Assembly (NCBI GenBank): GCA_000733415.1
Contig: KL662191.1
Span: forward strand, 3,500,867 to 3,564,866
DNA: 64,000 nucleotides
From: [Leptolyngbya] sp. JSC-1
GTDB lineage: Bacteria; Cyanobacteriota; Cyanobacteriia; Elainellales; Elainellaceae
Direction: 5' to 3'
The notes beneath the pieces were generated by a model that had not been told where the DNA came from, searched no databases, and saw only the letters and a list, made by a program, of their open reading frames with translations. The first letter of the stretch is position 1. Each line of letters begins with the position of its first letter. Below, in pieces: positions 53,365 through 62,823 of this stretch. The position numbers and the translations under genes were made by a program.

Positions 53365-55509
53365 CTACACACTGCGGTTGCCAAACGGCTTAAACTGGCC
53401 CTGCTCTAGTTCCTGCGTCAACAGGGTTTCGATCGCCTGCACATCTCGCGGTTGAGAAAACAAATAGCCTTGGGCGTATTCACAGCGGAGCGAGCGGAGC
53501 TGAGCTAATTGCTTGGGAGTCTCCACCCCTTCAGCCACCACCTCCATGCCCAGATTCCAGGCCAGGGTAATGATGGTTCGCACGATTGCCAATTGTTCAC
53601 CATCGATATCTACCCGCTGAATAAAGGAGCGATCGACCTTGAGCGTGTCAATCGGAAACCGATGCAGATAGCTAAGAGAAGAATAGCCGGTGCCAAAATC
53701 ATCAATCGCCAACTGAATGCCAAGTTGCTTCAACTGAGTCAGCGTGGTAATCGCCGATTCGGCATGGCCCATTAGGACGCTTTCGGTAATCTCCAGCTTC
53801 AGGTATTCACCAGCCAGTTCGGTTTCTTGCAGAATTTGGTGCACTTGGTCAACCAAGTAGGGCGTAAACTGCTTGCTGGAAAGATTGACATTCACCGTCA
53901 GGGGTTGCCAGTCGGGGAACTGCTTTTGCCATTGTTTTTGCCATTGGCGCATCTGACGGCAGGCTTCTCGCAACACCCATTCGCCAATTGAGTTAATCAA
54001 GCCGCTTTCTTCGGCAATCGGTACAAACTTGGCCGGTGAAATTAGCCCCTGCTGGGGGTGCTGCCAGCGAATCAGGGCTTCAAACCCCACGAGGCGATTG
54101 GTGCGCAGAGAGACTATGGGCTGGTAGTGCAAGCATAATTCTTGCCGCTCGATCGCTCGCCGCAGGTCCGTTTCCATTTGCAGCAAGGCCACTGCCGAAC
54201 TGTGCATGCGGGGATGAAAAATTTGATAGCGGCCTCTCCCCTGGGTTTTGGCCCGGTACATAGCGAGATCGGCATCGCGCAGCAGATCGTCTGGACGATT
54301 AAAGCCAATGCTGCTGAAGGTAATGCCAATACTGGCGCTGGTGAAAATTTCTCGCCCTTCCAAATTGAACGGAGCGGACAGTTCCTGCAGAATTTGCTGA
54401 GCAGCCATAATCACCTGATCATGGATTTTGATATTCTCCAGCAGCACGACAAATTCATCTCCCCCCAATCGGGCAACCGTATCGTTGGGGCGCAGGCAGG
54501 TTAGAAGCCGCCGTGATATTTCACTCAGAAGCTGATCGCCAATGGCATGCCCTAGACTGTCATTGATCATCTTGAAGCGGTCTAGATCAATAAACAAAAC
54601 CGCGAATAAATAGTCGGGTTTACAACGGGCCAAATCGCCAGCGGACCTTAAGCGTTCCATCAGGAAAACCCGGTTGGGTAGACCAGTCAGAGTATCGTAT
54701 AACGCATCATGAACGAGCCGTTCTTCAACATGTTTGAGGCCAGTCACATCAGTTTGAATGCCTACAAACCGAATGGCTTTCCCAAGAGCGTTCCGGACCA
54801 CTTGGCCGCGACTGAGCACCCAGCGATAGCTACCATCTTGATGCAAAATTCGATATTCGCTTTCAAATCGCCGGCTCAATCCTTCTAGGTGAGCAGTCAG
54901 TTCTCGCTGGACCCAATAGCGATCCTCTGGGTGAATTCGCGCCAACCAAGCGTCGGGGCAACTGTCAATCTCGGTTTCCTGGTGTCCTAGCATCCGTTTC
55001 CACTGAGGCGAAAAGAAGATGCCATTGGTTTCTAGGTTCCAATCCCAGAGGCCATCGCCGGTTCCTGCGAAAGCAAGCAAATAGCGTTCTTCGTTCTGAT
55101 GTAGCTGATCCAGCGCCATACTGAGCTGCTGCTTTTCTTGCAGAGCGTGAATCACATACTCCAACAGGGAGACTGTCAAATCCGCCTTTGAGAAACAGGT
55201 GATGCCGCTCAACCGAAAAACCGCCTGTTCCTCGGGGCTGTCGGTCAAGAATAGAATTATCCCTTTATAGTGATCAAAGATTGACTCATGGACGAGTCCC
55301 AAGACACTGTGTTGCCCTAGCCGGCTGTTGAGTAGATAAACCTGGTGCTGTTGTTGCGCTAACGATTGCAGAACGGCTTCAAAGGTTTCTACCTGTTCCA
55401 GCTCATACCGTTGTTCAGGATAGGTCTGAAATTGAGCAACTAACCCAGCAATTAAGATAATATCTTCGGGATCATCTTCGGCTAAAAGGATACGGACTGA
55501 TTTGCACAT
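53365..55509 (-). CDS. Receiver-PAS-GGDEF-EAL cyclic-di-GMP protein
   Basis: A 714-residue protein with receiver-like (1-130), PAS/PAC (about 143-265), GGDEF (about 275-430) and EAL (about 450-700) domains. GGDEF is intact (RLGGDEF), with an RxxD inhibitory site (RPND) five residues before. EAL is also intact: EALIRW, NVNLSS, DDFGTGYSS and EGVET. So synthesis and breakdown of cyclic-di-GMP are both possible. The receiver's phosphate-accepting Asp is replaced by Asn (YLLNSRLG, N61), so it is probably not phosphorylated. Single gene. Confidence 0.94.
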   Translation of the reverse strand: MCKSVRILLAEDDPEDIILIAGLVAQFQTYPEQRYELEQVETFEAVLQSLAQQQHQVYLLNSRLGQHSVLGLVHESIFDHYKGIILFLTDSPEEQAVFRLSGITCFSKADLTVSLLEYVIHALQEKQQLSMALDQLHQNEERYLLAFAGTGDGLWDWNLETNGIFFSPQWKRMLGHQETEIDSCPDAWLARIHPEDRYWVQRELTAHLEGLSRRFESEYRILHQDGSYRWVLSRGQVVRNALGKAIRFVGIQTDVTGLKHVEERLVHDALYDTLTGLPNRVFLMERLRSAGDLARCKPDYLFAVLFIDLDRFKMINDSLGHAIGDQLLSEISRRLLTCLRPNDTVARLGGDEFVVLLENIKIHDQVIMAAQQILQELSAPFNLEGREIFTSASIGITFSSIGFNRPDDLLRDADLAMYRAKTQGRGRYQIFHPRMHSSAVALLQMETDLRRAIERQELCLHYQPIVSLRTNRLVGFEALIRWQHPQQGLISPAKFVPIAEESGLINSIGEWVLREACRQMRQWQKQWQKQFPDWQPLTVNVNLSSKQFTPYLVDQVHQILQETELAGEYLKLEITESVLMGHAESAITTLTQLKQLGIQLAIDDFGTGYSSLSYLHRFPIDTLKVDRSFIQRVDIDGEQLAIVRTIITLAWNLGMEVVAEGVETPKQLAQLRSLRCEYAQGYLFSQPRDVQAIETLLTQELEQGQFKPFGNRSV

Positions 55510-55652
55510 AGCTCATGGGATCCACCTCGATCGAGTGAAACATAAGGTCCAACCGAGAGTATTTTCAGAATTCCCACAATTTAGCTCAATGCTCAATTTG
55601 GATAAGCGGTTGGAGCAGATCCGCTTGATGCTCACATCGATGTTTACACAAA

Positions 55653-56372
55653 CTAATTTTGCAGGGCTGCACAGTAAGCCGTGACAAGGGCGTCGATACC
55701 CGTAATTGCTGTGCCAACTACAATCGCGTAGGCCCCTAGGTCGAGCGCCTGTTGGGCCATTTTGGGTGAAGCAATGCCGCCTTCGCAAATGACGGGAACC
55801 TCTAGCTGCTCTACCATTTGGCCAAGTAGATCAAAGCCTGGTGGGGTGAGGTGCTCGGTTGCTGACGTATACCCATAAAGCGTGGTACCGACCAGATCGG
55901 CTCCAGCTGCGGCAGCTTGCAGCGCAGCATCCAGGCTGTCCACATCGGCCATCACGGGTTTGTCGAGCTGCTCGTGAATTTGTTGAATCAAGCCAGCAAC
56001 CGTTTCACCGTTTGGACGTGGGCGCAAGGTAGCATCAATAGCAATAATATCGGCACCGGCAGCAGCAATAATTTGGGCGTGATCAAACTGGGGTGTAATG
56101 TAAACCTGATAGCCTGGGATCTGCTGTTTCCAGAGGCCAATGATTGGCACATCGACTCGCTGCCGCACCGCTTGAATATGAAACGGCGTGTCAATCCGGA
56201 CTCCTACTGCACCGCGATTCACGGCAGCCTCCGCCATTGCAGCAATTACATTCGGATCATGCAGAGGCGATTCAATGGGCGCTTGGCAAGAAACAATCAA
56301 ACCCTGGTGCAATTGCTGAATTACCGAAGAAGACTCTGGCATAAAGGGTGGAGGAATCGGAATATTGATCAA
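55653..56372 (-). CDS. nanE: N-acylmannosamine-6-phosphate 2-epimerase
   Basis: Converts N-acetylmannosamine-6-P to N-acetylglucosamine-6-P. 239 residues with the TIM-barrel NanE pattern: LIVSCQAPIESPLHDP, VPIIGLWKQ, ADIIAIDAT, MADVDSLDAAL, GTTLYGYTS and CEGGIASPK. The family normally serves sialic-acid breakdown. Sialidase, lyase and kinase genes are not in this window, so the role may be in amino-sugar recycling. It is divergent from glk across a 153-bp region. Confidence 0.9.
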   Translation of the reverse strand: MINIPIPPPFMPESSSVIQQLHQGLIVSCQAPIESPLHDPNVIAAMAEAAVNRGAVGVRIDTPFHIQAVRQRVDVPIIGLWKQQIPGYQVYITPQFDHAQIIAAAGADIIAIDATLRPRPNGETVAGLIQQIHEQLDKPVMADVDSLDAALQAAAAGADLVGTTLYGYTSATEHLTPPGFDLLGQMVEQLEVPVICEGGIASPKMAQQALDLGAYAIVVGTAITGIDALVTAYCAALQN

Positions 56373-56525
56373 GCCCGATCAAGCCAAGCTCTGGCCTATC
56401 GTTCACCCCCAGTTAATCATAAATTGCCTCAGATTTGAAATCGCTCAAGGCGGATCTCACAGCATGGCTGAGAAACTAAGCTTGAATAGAGAAGCAAATT
56501 ATTCCAGTTCACTCAAGCGTATACC

Positions 56526-57578
56526 ATGACACAGCTACTGGCAGGAGATACAGGCGGCACAAAGACTATTCTGCGGTTAGCGGAAGCCTCTCCCAGCGAA
56601 ACAGGTATCCCCAAGTTAACTACTCTATATGAGAAGCGTTTCATTAGCGCTGAATTTGTCGATCTGGTACCGCTAGTGCGCAAATTTCTGACCGAAGCGG
56701 CGGCGGAATTAGGCTACATTCCTGCTCCGGAGAAGGCCTGCTTTTCGATTGCTGGACCTGTGATTAACAATACTTGTAACCTAACCAACTTATCCTGGTT
56801 TCTAGACGGCGCCCGGCTGCAGCGCGACCTAGGAATTGCCAGAGTTGAGCTGTTGAACGATTTTGGTGCGGTCGGACACGGCATCGCTGGTCTGGAACTA
56901 TCCGACCTTTACACCTTACAGGAAGGAGAACTCCAGCGTCATGCACCCATTGCTGTAATTGGTGCTGGCACCGGGTTGGGCGAAGGCTTTTTAATTCCAG
57001 TTGGTGATCAGTATCGTGTGTTTGGGACCGAAGGGGGACACACAGACTTCGCTCCCCGCTCAGAATTAGAATTTCAGCTTTTGAAATATCTGCGGGACAA
57101 ACTCAGCCTCTCGCGAATTTCGGTAGAACGAGTGGTGTCGGGCATGGGCATTGTAGCCATCTACCAGTTCCTGCGCGACCGGCAGGCAATTGGCGAATCG
57201 CCCGAGGTAGCTACCGCCATTCGCACCTGGGAAGGAGAAGCCGGCCTGACCGAAAAATCAATTGACCCAGCTGCAGTCATTGCAGTGGCAGCGGCAGAGC
57301 AACAGGATCCACTCTGTAAAAAAACAATGGAGCTGTTTGCAGAACTTTATGGCGCAGAAGCTGGCAACTTAGCCTTGAAACTGTTGCCCTATGGTGGGCT
57401 TTATGTTGCGGGTGGGGTAGCGGCGAAAAACCTGCCGCTGCTAAAGTCAGGTATTTTCATCAAATCCATGAACGATAAGGGACGCATGCGGCCTCTGATG
57501 GAGCGAATCCCCGTCCACGTAATTTTGAATCAAAATGTTGGGCTAATTGGAGCTTCGCTTTATGCACTAAAGCTGTAG
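56526..57578 (+). CDS. glk: Glucokinase
   Basis: Phosphorylates glucose with ATP. 350 residues of the Glk family: ATP-binding GDTGGTKT (residues 8-15), NDFGAVGHGI (Asp), GAGTGLGEGF, GTEGGHTDFAPR and the C-terminal VAGGVAAKN. Lengths and order are normal. Start ATG 56526. Divergent from nanE with the shared region between them. It supplies glucose-6-P from external glucose or glycogen. Confidence 0.94.
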   Translation: MTQLLAGDTGGTKTILRLAEASPSETGIPKLTTLYEKRFISAEFVDLVPLVRKFLTEAAAELGYIPAPEKACFSIAGPVINNTCNLTNLSWFLDGARLQRDLGIARVELLNDFGAVGHGIAGLELSDLYTLQEGELQRHAPIAVIGAGTGLGEGFLIPVGDQYRVFGTEGGHTDFAPRSELEFQLLKYLRDKLSLSRISVERVVSGMGIVAIYQFLRDRQAIGESPEVATAIRTWEGEAGLTEKSIDPAAVIAVAAAEQQDPLCKKTMELFAELYGAEAGNLALKLLPYGGLYVAGGVAAKNLPLLKSGIFIKSMNDKGRMRPLMERIPVHVILNQNVGLIGASLYALKL

Positions 57579-58154
57579 CAGGAACCCTATCCAGGCTAGC
57601 AGCCTAAAACTACTCGTAATGCATGGATGGATAGCTAGAAATGTAAAGCAAATGTTTGCTTGAATCAATCATCATATGTTCCCATATCATGACATTTGGT
57701 TAAACAAAGACTTACTCGCTGGCTTTTCTGCAACATAGCTGTTTGCGTAGAACTGGTATATCAGCTAATCTCAACTATTACTTACGAGTATAGTTAGCTA
57801 TTGCTTAACAAAGCATTTGTCTATGGCGGTTATAGATGCGAAATCACTTCTTGCAAAGCTACCGCTGCCAGCTAAACCCGCTAGCCTTCATCAGGTCGAT
57901 GGTGAGCAACTCGCGGAAGCAGGTTGCGTCTGTGTAGGCGTGACACCAGATGCTGGCAACTGGTGTCTATACAATGCTGATGTTTAATGCAAGCTGCCTC
58001 ACTCTAATCACCTGCACTTTGCAACTGCCGCTTGGCAGGAAATTTGGCAAAAATAAAAATTGTATCTTTAGTTACAAAATTCTTGTTTGCAGCTGCTATT
58101 GCCCCTAGAATAGTAGCAATAGATACTGATTTTTTATATTTGGGATTGGGTCCG
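57579..58154. other. Gene-poor region with one small ORF
   Basis: 576 bp after glk, AT-rich from 57590-57820, then the small 54-residue ORF (57823-57987). No tRNA or repeat was confirmed. Confidence 0.4.
57823..57987 (+). CDS. Small 54-residue protein, unrecognised
   Basis: ATG 57823 to TAA 57985-57987. The protein is MAVIDAKSLLAKLPLPAKPA, then a mid-part rich in Ala and Gly with three cysteines (AGCVCVGV, NWCLYNADV). It has regular codon use and a plausible fold length but no clear ribosome site. It could be a remnant of a larger gene. Confidence 0.4.
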   Translation: MAVIDAKSLLAKLPLPAKPASLHQVDGEQLAEAGCVCVGVTPDAGNWCLYNADV

Positions 58155-58418
58155 ATGATTGATTGGGACGAAGCGTTTGAATATTTGCCGGGTTTAACAG
58201 TCGAACTGAAGTCGCGTCCTGGTGTTGTAGATACGGTGGTTGGCTACGACCTAACAATGGTGCCACCGATTTGGCTCAAGAATGACCCTTGCCCTCGCTA
58301 TCCGCATGAATTGCGGGTTGTATCACGGTCGAGTGTACAAGCCTGTAGCTTAAATGCTGACATTGCAAGCAATCAGAACCAAGCGGGTTCCAATCCCGGC
58401 CTGTTGTCAATTCGCTGA
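58155..58418 (+). CDS. Hypothetical protein
   Basis: ATG 58155 to 58418 gives 87 residues (MIDWDEAFEYLPGLTVELKS, then PPIWLKNDPCPRYPHELRVV). A longer frame from a TTG at 58032 would add 41 residues with one hydrophobic segment. The family is unrecognised. The 3' part overlaps a stretch with weak tRNA-like T-arm pattern. It is not strongly supported as coding. Confidence 0.4.
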   Translation: MIDWDEAFEYLPGLTVELKSRPGVVDTVVGYDLTMVPPIWLKNDPCPRYPHELRVVSRSSVQACSLNADIASNQNQAGSNPGLLSIR

Positions 58419-59108
58419 TCTCAATCTGTGAGTCAGGCTCAGCCAAAGAGCAACTTAGCTAGGAATCAAGGCGGTTACGCGCAGTATTGATCCGCGTATT
58501 GATTCACAACAAAACTGCTGCCTGACGATTGTGTAGCTTAATAACTAGAGAAGCTTACTCAAAAAGCTTTAACCGATCCGCCCCAGAGAGTAGCTGCTGT
58601 GAGTAAGCTTGTAAGTCAGTTACTCGACGCACCGTGCCAGTGTTGGAGCGACTCTGTTTGTCTACCTTATTCTTTGAATAAGGAAAATTCATAGGCAGAT
58701 GAATTCGTCATGATGGATTTGTGATTTGACATTAGCGTCAGATTATGAAAAGCAAAGATTGATTACGAATAGTGTAAAACGGTATAAGCTGGAGCAGAAA
58801 AATAAGAGAATATCAATTCTGCGCAAATGGCGCATCCAGCTTTACAATAAGTAGACCCTCATACAATTTCAAGCTCTAGCTACAAACGGGAGGCTCAGGA
58901 CGGTTTTCCCCCTCATCTCTTCCCGTTATTTTGTGGTGAGCTTTGAAAGAATTAGTAGTAGCTGCCTACTTGACCGGGTCGGGTGATTGTCAATCCCCAG
59001 GTCAGAGGATGTATCGTGCGGAGGTTTCTCTGTATGGTGACATCCGAAGGTTTTGTATGGCAGTTGATTGGCCTGCATATAAGCGGATTATCTATAGGAG
59101 ACAGTTCT
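58419..59108. other. Long leader/intergenic region of the sigma factor gene
   Basis: A 690-bp region before the sigma factor. A stem AACGGGA (58885-58891) with TCCCGTT (58921-58927) followed by ATTTTG may be an attenuator or terminator. The rest is AT-rich with no ORF I support. The size suggests a long 5' leader or lost gene. Confidence 0.5.
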
Positions 59109-60347
59109 ATGATCATTACAACTCAACGAAAACGAGCCGCCCCCAAGACTGGCAAGGTGCCCTTTACTCATAAAACCGCTCGTCGTTCTATCCCTGAACC
59201 GGAGATAACGCTTGATTCCAGCAAGGTTGATCTCAGTCAGCAGAGCGGACTCAGCACAGTTGAGCCAACTGCTGTGATCCCCGTATTGGAATCAGAGCCG
59301 GAGCTTGGGATCGATGATGGTTTGCTGGATAGCGTTGATGTGCAATTTACCGCAGCAAATAAAGCCGACTCGACCTATCTTGGGGATGCGGTCCGGCAAT
59401 ATTTGGTCGCGATTGGTAAATTTCCACTGCTGACGGCTGAACAGGAAATCGTCTACGGTCGGCAAATCGAGCAAGGTCAAGTCCTACTGGCTGCTCAGCA
59501 ACGAGCGCAGGAGAAGTTTGGGCTAGGCGATGCCTTACCAACATTAGAACAATGGGCTGAAGCGGCTGAAGCAACGCCAGAACAGGTGCAGCGAACAATG
59601 AAAGCCTATCAACAAGCGGTGGATAAGCTGGTTGTCCACAACCTCCGCTTGGTAGTAGCTGTCGCCAAAAAATATCTCAACAAGTCGAAGCGGTTAGATT
59701 TTCTAGACTTGATCCAGGAAGGGACGGTAGGACTGCGTCGCGGGGCAGAAAAGTTTGAGATCAGCAAAGGCTATAAGTTCTCAACCTATGCCTACTGGTG
59801 GATTAGACAAGGCATCACTCGCGCCATTGCCGAACAGGACAACATGATCCGCCTGCCGATTCACATTAGCGAGAAGTACAACAAGCTGAGAAGAAGCCGC
59901 GCTATCTTAACCGGTCAGTTGGGACATGCTCCCACCCTGGCTGAGGTCGCAGAAGCATCGGGGATCGATGAGACTAAAGCTAAGAACATCATTGAATCTG
60001 TCAAGAGTAACGCCACCGCTTCGCTATCACATCGAGTCGGGAAGGACGAAGACAGAGAGTTGGGTGATCTGATCGCAGATGAGCATCATCAAAGCCCAGA
60101 TAGCATGTTAGATGCCATGACTCAGCAAGAGATGGTAGCCGATCTGCTCAGCGAGCTAAAAGAAAAAGAAAGACAGGTGATCATTTTGCGATTTGGCTTG
60201 GATGACGGTACTGCCAGATCTCTACAAGAGGTTGGGAATATTTTGAACCTCTCTAGAGAACGGGTGCGCCAGATCGAGCGCAATGCGATGACTCGGTTGA
60301 AAAGTCTGACTAAGACCAAAAAAGTCAGCATTGATCTCGTGTTCTAG
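59109..60347 (+). CDS. Group 2 sigma-70 factor
   Basis: Start ATG 59109 with GGAG 8-10 bp upstream; longer open frame is not needed. 412 residues. Regions seen: 1.2 (AVRQYLVAIGKFPLLTAEQE), 2.1-2.4 (NLRLVVAVAKKYLNKSKR, LDLIQEGTVGL, GYKFSTYAYWWIRQGITRAI), 3 (IRLPIHISEKYNKLRRSR), and 4.2 (SLQEVGNILNLSRERVRQIE). It lacks the 1.1 region of the primary sigma. The first 90 residues are variable. Which sigma (SigB to SigE) it equals is uncertain. These respond to stress, nitrogen or light. Confidence 0.9.
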   Translation: MIITTQRKRAAPKTGKVPFTHKTARRSIPEPEITLDSSKVDLSQQSGLSTVEPTAVIPVLESEPELGIDDGLLDSVDVQFTAANKADSTYLGDAVRQYLVAIGKFPLLTAEQEIVYGRQIEQGQVLLAAQQRAQEKFGLGDALPTLEQWAEAAEATPEQVQRTMKAYQQAVDKLVVHNLRLVVAVAKKYLNKSKRLDFLDLIQEGTVGLRRGAEKFEISKGYKFSTYAYWWIRQGITRAIAEQDNMIRLPIHISEKYNKLRRSRAILTGQLGHAPTLAEVAEASGIDETKAKNIIESVKSNATASLSHRVGKDEDRELGDLIADEHHQSPDSMLDAMTQQEMVADLLSELKEKERQVIILRFGLDDGTARSLQEVGNILNLSRERVRQIERNAMTRLKSLTKTKKVSIDLVF

Positions 60348-60392
60348 TTTTCCATCCATTTCGGAATTAACATCTGTGTATTCAATTCTCAG

Positions 60393-60435
60393 CTCCGTGG
60401 GGGTGAACAACCGTTTGTCTCCACGGAATTTTGTT
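60393..60435 (+). terminator. Terminator after sigma factor
   Basis: TCCGTGG (60393-60399) pairs with CCACGGA (60420-60426), loop about 20, then ATTTTGTTT. It is 46 bp past the sigma factor stop. Confidence 0.6.
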
Positions 60436-60456
60436 TCTCGGTTTTTGCCTCTTCCT

Positions 60457-62010
60457 TTAAGGCAACCAAATATTGGGCAGCAGTTGACCAATCGATTTTC
60501 TAGCGCTTTGATTTAGCCAGCGCGCCAGTTGAATGTGGGCTTCATCGGGTTCTACTGGGATAATGGCCGCAGGAGTGCCCATCCTGAACTGAGCGATCAC
60601 CTGGTTAGCCGCCTCTAGGCCAGTCACATAGGCTTTTTCCTGCGACCAAGATCCATGCCGGTTGATAATCCAATCGCCGCTCATCCAAACATTTTCGATG
60701 CAGGTAGTTCCTGGCAACATTGAGGCATAGCTGCCTGGCGCAAAATGGGTAACCGCTCGCGGCAGGCGAATTACGCTGCTATCTACCACCGTGGCGGTAC
60801 GAAATTCTGGAACGCAGGTTGCCAGATCGCGCTGAACTTTAGCCACGATCTGCTCATCGTCCAACGGCAAAAGCTGATTGGCATGGTAGAAATCCGCCTC
60901 GATCACACTACCCGACGCATCTTGCCATTCATTGTGCAGGGCGTTTAGATCAAAAAATGTCCAGCCCGTGGTGGCATCAAACCCAAAGCAGGCGTTGGAT
61001 GGTAAGGGCACCTTCACCTTGCGGTCAAACCACAGGCGAGTTGCTAACACATCCACCGCACCCAGATTCATCAAATTACAAAATTGCGGTAAGCGCCCCA
61101 AGCTAGAGCTATTACTGACTATCTTCTGCATGCCGGTCACGCCCACCGCAAAAATCACTCCATCGGCTGCAAAGCGCTCCTCGCCACAAATCACCGCTTT
61201 GGCGCTCAGGTAAGATTGGGCTGGCGCTGCTAATCGATCCCCATTTTGCTCGCTGTTTTCCAACACAATATCGGTGACACGTCGATTGGTCAGCACCCGT
61301 CCGCCTAGCTGCTCGATTCGCTGTAACCAAGGGCGAAAGATCAGTTCTCCCACCGTACCGCGACACCAAACCACATCGAAGTTGGGCTGATGGGCCAGGA
61401 TGAAGTAGTAGAGCATTCCCAGGGCTGCCGCAGCAGAGCATTGTTCACCGGGTGCAAACAGTCCCACCAACAGCATTGGTTCAAACGAATCGCGATAGAG
61501 CCTTGCCGAAACTCCAAACTGCTTAAACAGTTCACGGGCCGTTACCGGATCGTAGCGCCGCCAAGCCTCGTCTGAATTGTCAAAGTTGATCAAGGCATAG
61601 AGCAGTGGCAGGGCCGAAAGACGGTCGCTGAGAGGCAATCGGCGGAAGTTGGGATACAGAAAGGTGCCGAGGGGAGTGGGCAGCCAGGGTTCAGCCTGAA
61701 AAATGGGCGATTCCACTTCTAATCCGGCAGGGGAATACTGAGCCGAGCGCGTCCAGTCGGTAAAGGGCTGCAAGCCCAACTGATCCACTAGAGAAAAAAT
61801 ATTGTGATAGGGGTACCAAAACCCATGAATGCCAGCCTCAACTGAGCGGCCCTGCGTCGTTTTCCAGCCGGCTACTAGCCCACCAGGATAGGCTCCTGCT
61901 TCTAGTAAGGTGACATCGTATCCTTGCTGCGCCAGGTGATAGGTGGCTCCCAGACCGGCCCACCCTGCTCCAATCACGACAATACGCGGACGCTGTGAAT
62001 CCTGAGACAT
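60457..62010 (-). CDS. FAD-dependent amine-oxidase/carotenoid-desaturase-like protein
   Basis: Start ATG 62010 (MSQDSQRPRIVVIGAGWAGL) rather than an upstream start. 517 residues. FAD motif GAGWAGLGATYHLAQQGYDV (residues about 14-33), LLEAGAYPGG, then IHGFWYPYHN and the C-terminal ENVWMSGDWIINRHGSWSQEKAYVTG, as in amine oxidase/zeta-carotene-desaturase-like proteins. The substrate is unclear: carotenoid, hydroxysqualene or other. Not the standard crtQ or crtP by position. Single gene. Confidence 0.88.
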   Translation of the reverse strand: MSQDSQRPRIVVIGAGWAGLGATYHLAQQGYDVTLLEAGAYPGGLVAGWKTTQGRSVEAGIHGFWYPYHNIFSLVDQLGLQPFTDWTRSAQYSPAGLEVESPIFQAEPWLPTPLGTFLYPNFRRLPLSDRLSALPLLYALINFDNSDEAWRRYDPVTARELFKQFGVSARLYRDSFEPMLLVGLFAPGEQCSAAAALGMLYYFILAHQPNFDVVWCRGTVGELIFRPWLQRIEQLGGRVLTNRRVTDIVLENSEQNGDRLAAPAQSYLSAKAVICGEERFAADGVIFAVGVTGMQKIVSNSSSLGRLPQFCNLMNLGAVDVLATRLWFDRKVKVPLPSNACFGFDATTGWTFFDLNALHNEWQDASGSVIEADFYHANQLLPLDDEQIVAKVQRDLATCVPEFRTATVVDSSVIRLPRAVTHFAPGSYASMLPGTTCIENVWMSGDWIINRHGSWSQEKAYVTGLEAANQVIAQFRMGTPAAIIPVEPDEAHIQLARWLNQSARKSIGQLLPNIWLP

Positions 62011-62126
62011 GATTCTTCTTTCCAACCGAAACTGCGCTTCACCGTCTAGGGAAATTTTGCACTCAGCACTGGCTCTCAAATATCCACCCCTACGATGGCT
62101 CGATCGCTGGGTCGATCCCACTGTTT

Positions 62127-62728
62127 CTATGCCACCGATTCGTCAAATTTTTGCTCAAAAATCCAGCTGAAATCTAATACAAATCCAGGCAAGAGATCCT
62201 CGCCAGATAAACTAATTGGGGCATCAAGCACTTCGACGGGTTGTCCTGGGCGATAAATTTCCACCTGTCGATCTTGAGGGTTAATCAGCCAACCAGCAGT
62301 ACGCCACTATCAATGTACTTTCGCATTTTGGCACGGATCACTTCCAACTCATCTGATTCAGAACGCAGTTCAATCACGAAGTCTGGAGCAATGGGGGGAA
62401 AGCGACGCTTTTGTTCTGAAGTCAAAGCATCCCATCTTGCTTGCTTGACCCAGGCAGCGTCCGGAGAACAATCAGCACCATTGGGCAGCTTAAATCCAGA
62501 GGAAGAGCTGAAGACAACTCCCAAACTGTTTTGACGATTCCATAGGCCAAAATCAATAATTAGGTCAGCTTCGCGCTTACCTTCTTCTCCGCCGACCGGT
62601 GACATGACGACTAATTCTCCGTTTGATGTCCGCTCAAACTTACCATCGGGGTTGTTCCGACAGAGTTGATAGAAGGCTTCATCTGTAAGTTCAAAGGGTG
62701 GAGATAGCTTTACAGTGACAGCGACCAT
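62127..62728 (-). pseudogene. Uma2-family nuclease-like gene, frameshifted
   Basis: Starts ATG 62728 (MVAVTVKLSPPFELTDEAFY). The Uma2 (DUF820) features are present: NGELVVMSPVGGEEGKREAD, SPDAAWV and PDFVIELRSESD (PD-(D/E)XK core). Near 62298 one base is missing: the frame ends at 62285, but the next frame goes on with GWLINPQDRQVEIYRPGQPV and ends at 62127 with SWIFEQKFDE. 602 bases are one short of full codons. The family is abundant in cyanobacteria; function is mostly unknown. Confidence 0.82.
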
Positions 62729-62823
62729 AGTCAATTACAAAATGTAGAGATTATTAGAGAAGGCAGCACCACTACTAGGCTAGACCAAGATGGTCCAGGT
62801 AGACTGACGCGAAACAGGCGACT

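Noticed and set aside
58310..58420. tRNA-like T-arm (GCGGGTTCCAATCCCGG) with a GGTCGAGTG D-loop-like stretch
   Set aside because: The T stem has only four of five pairs, the acceptor arms do not match, and no anticodon arm could be drawn. Probably chance.
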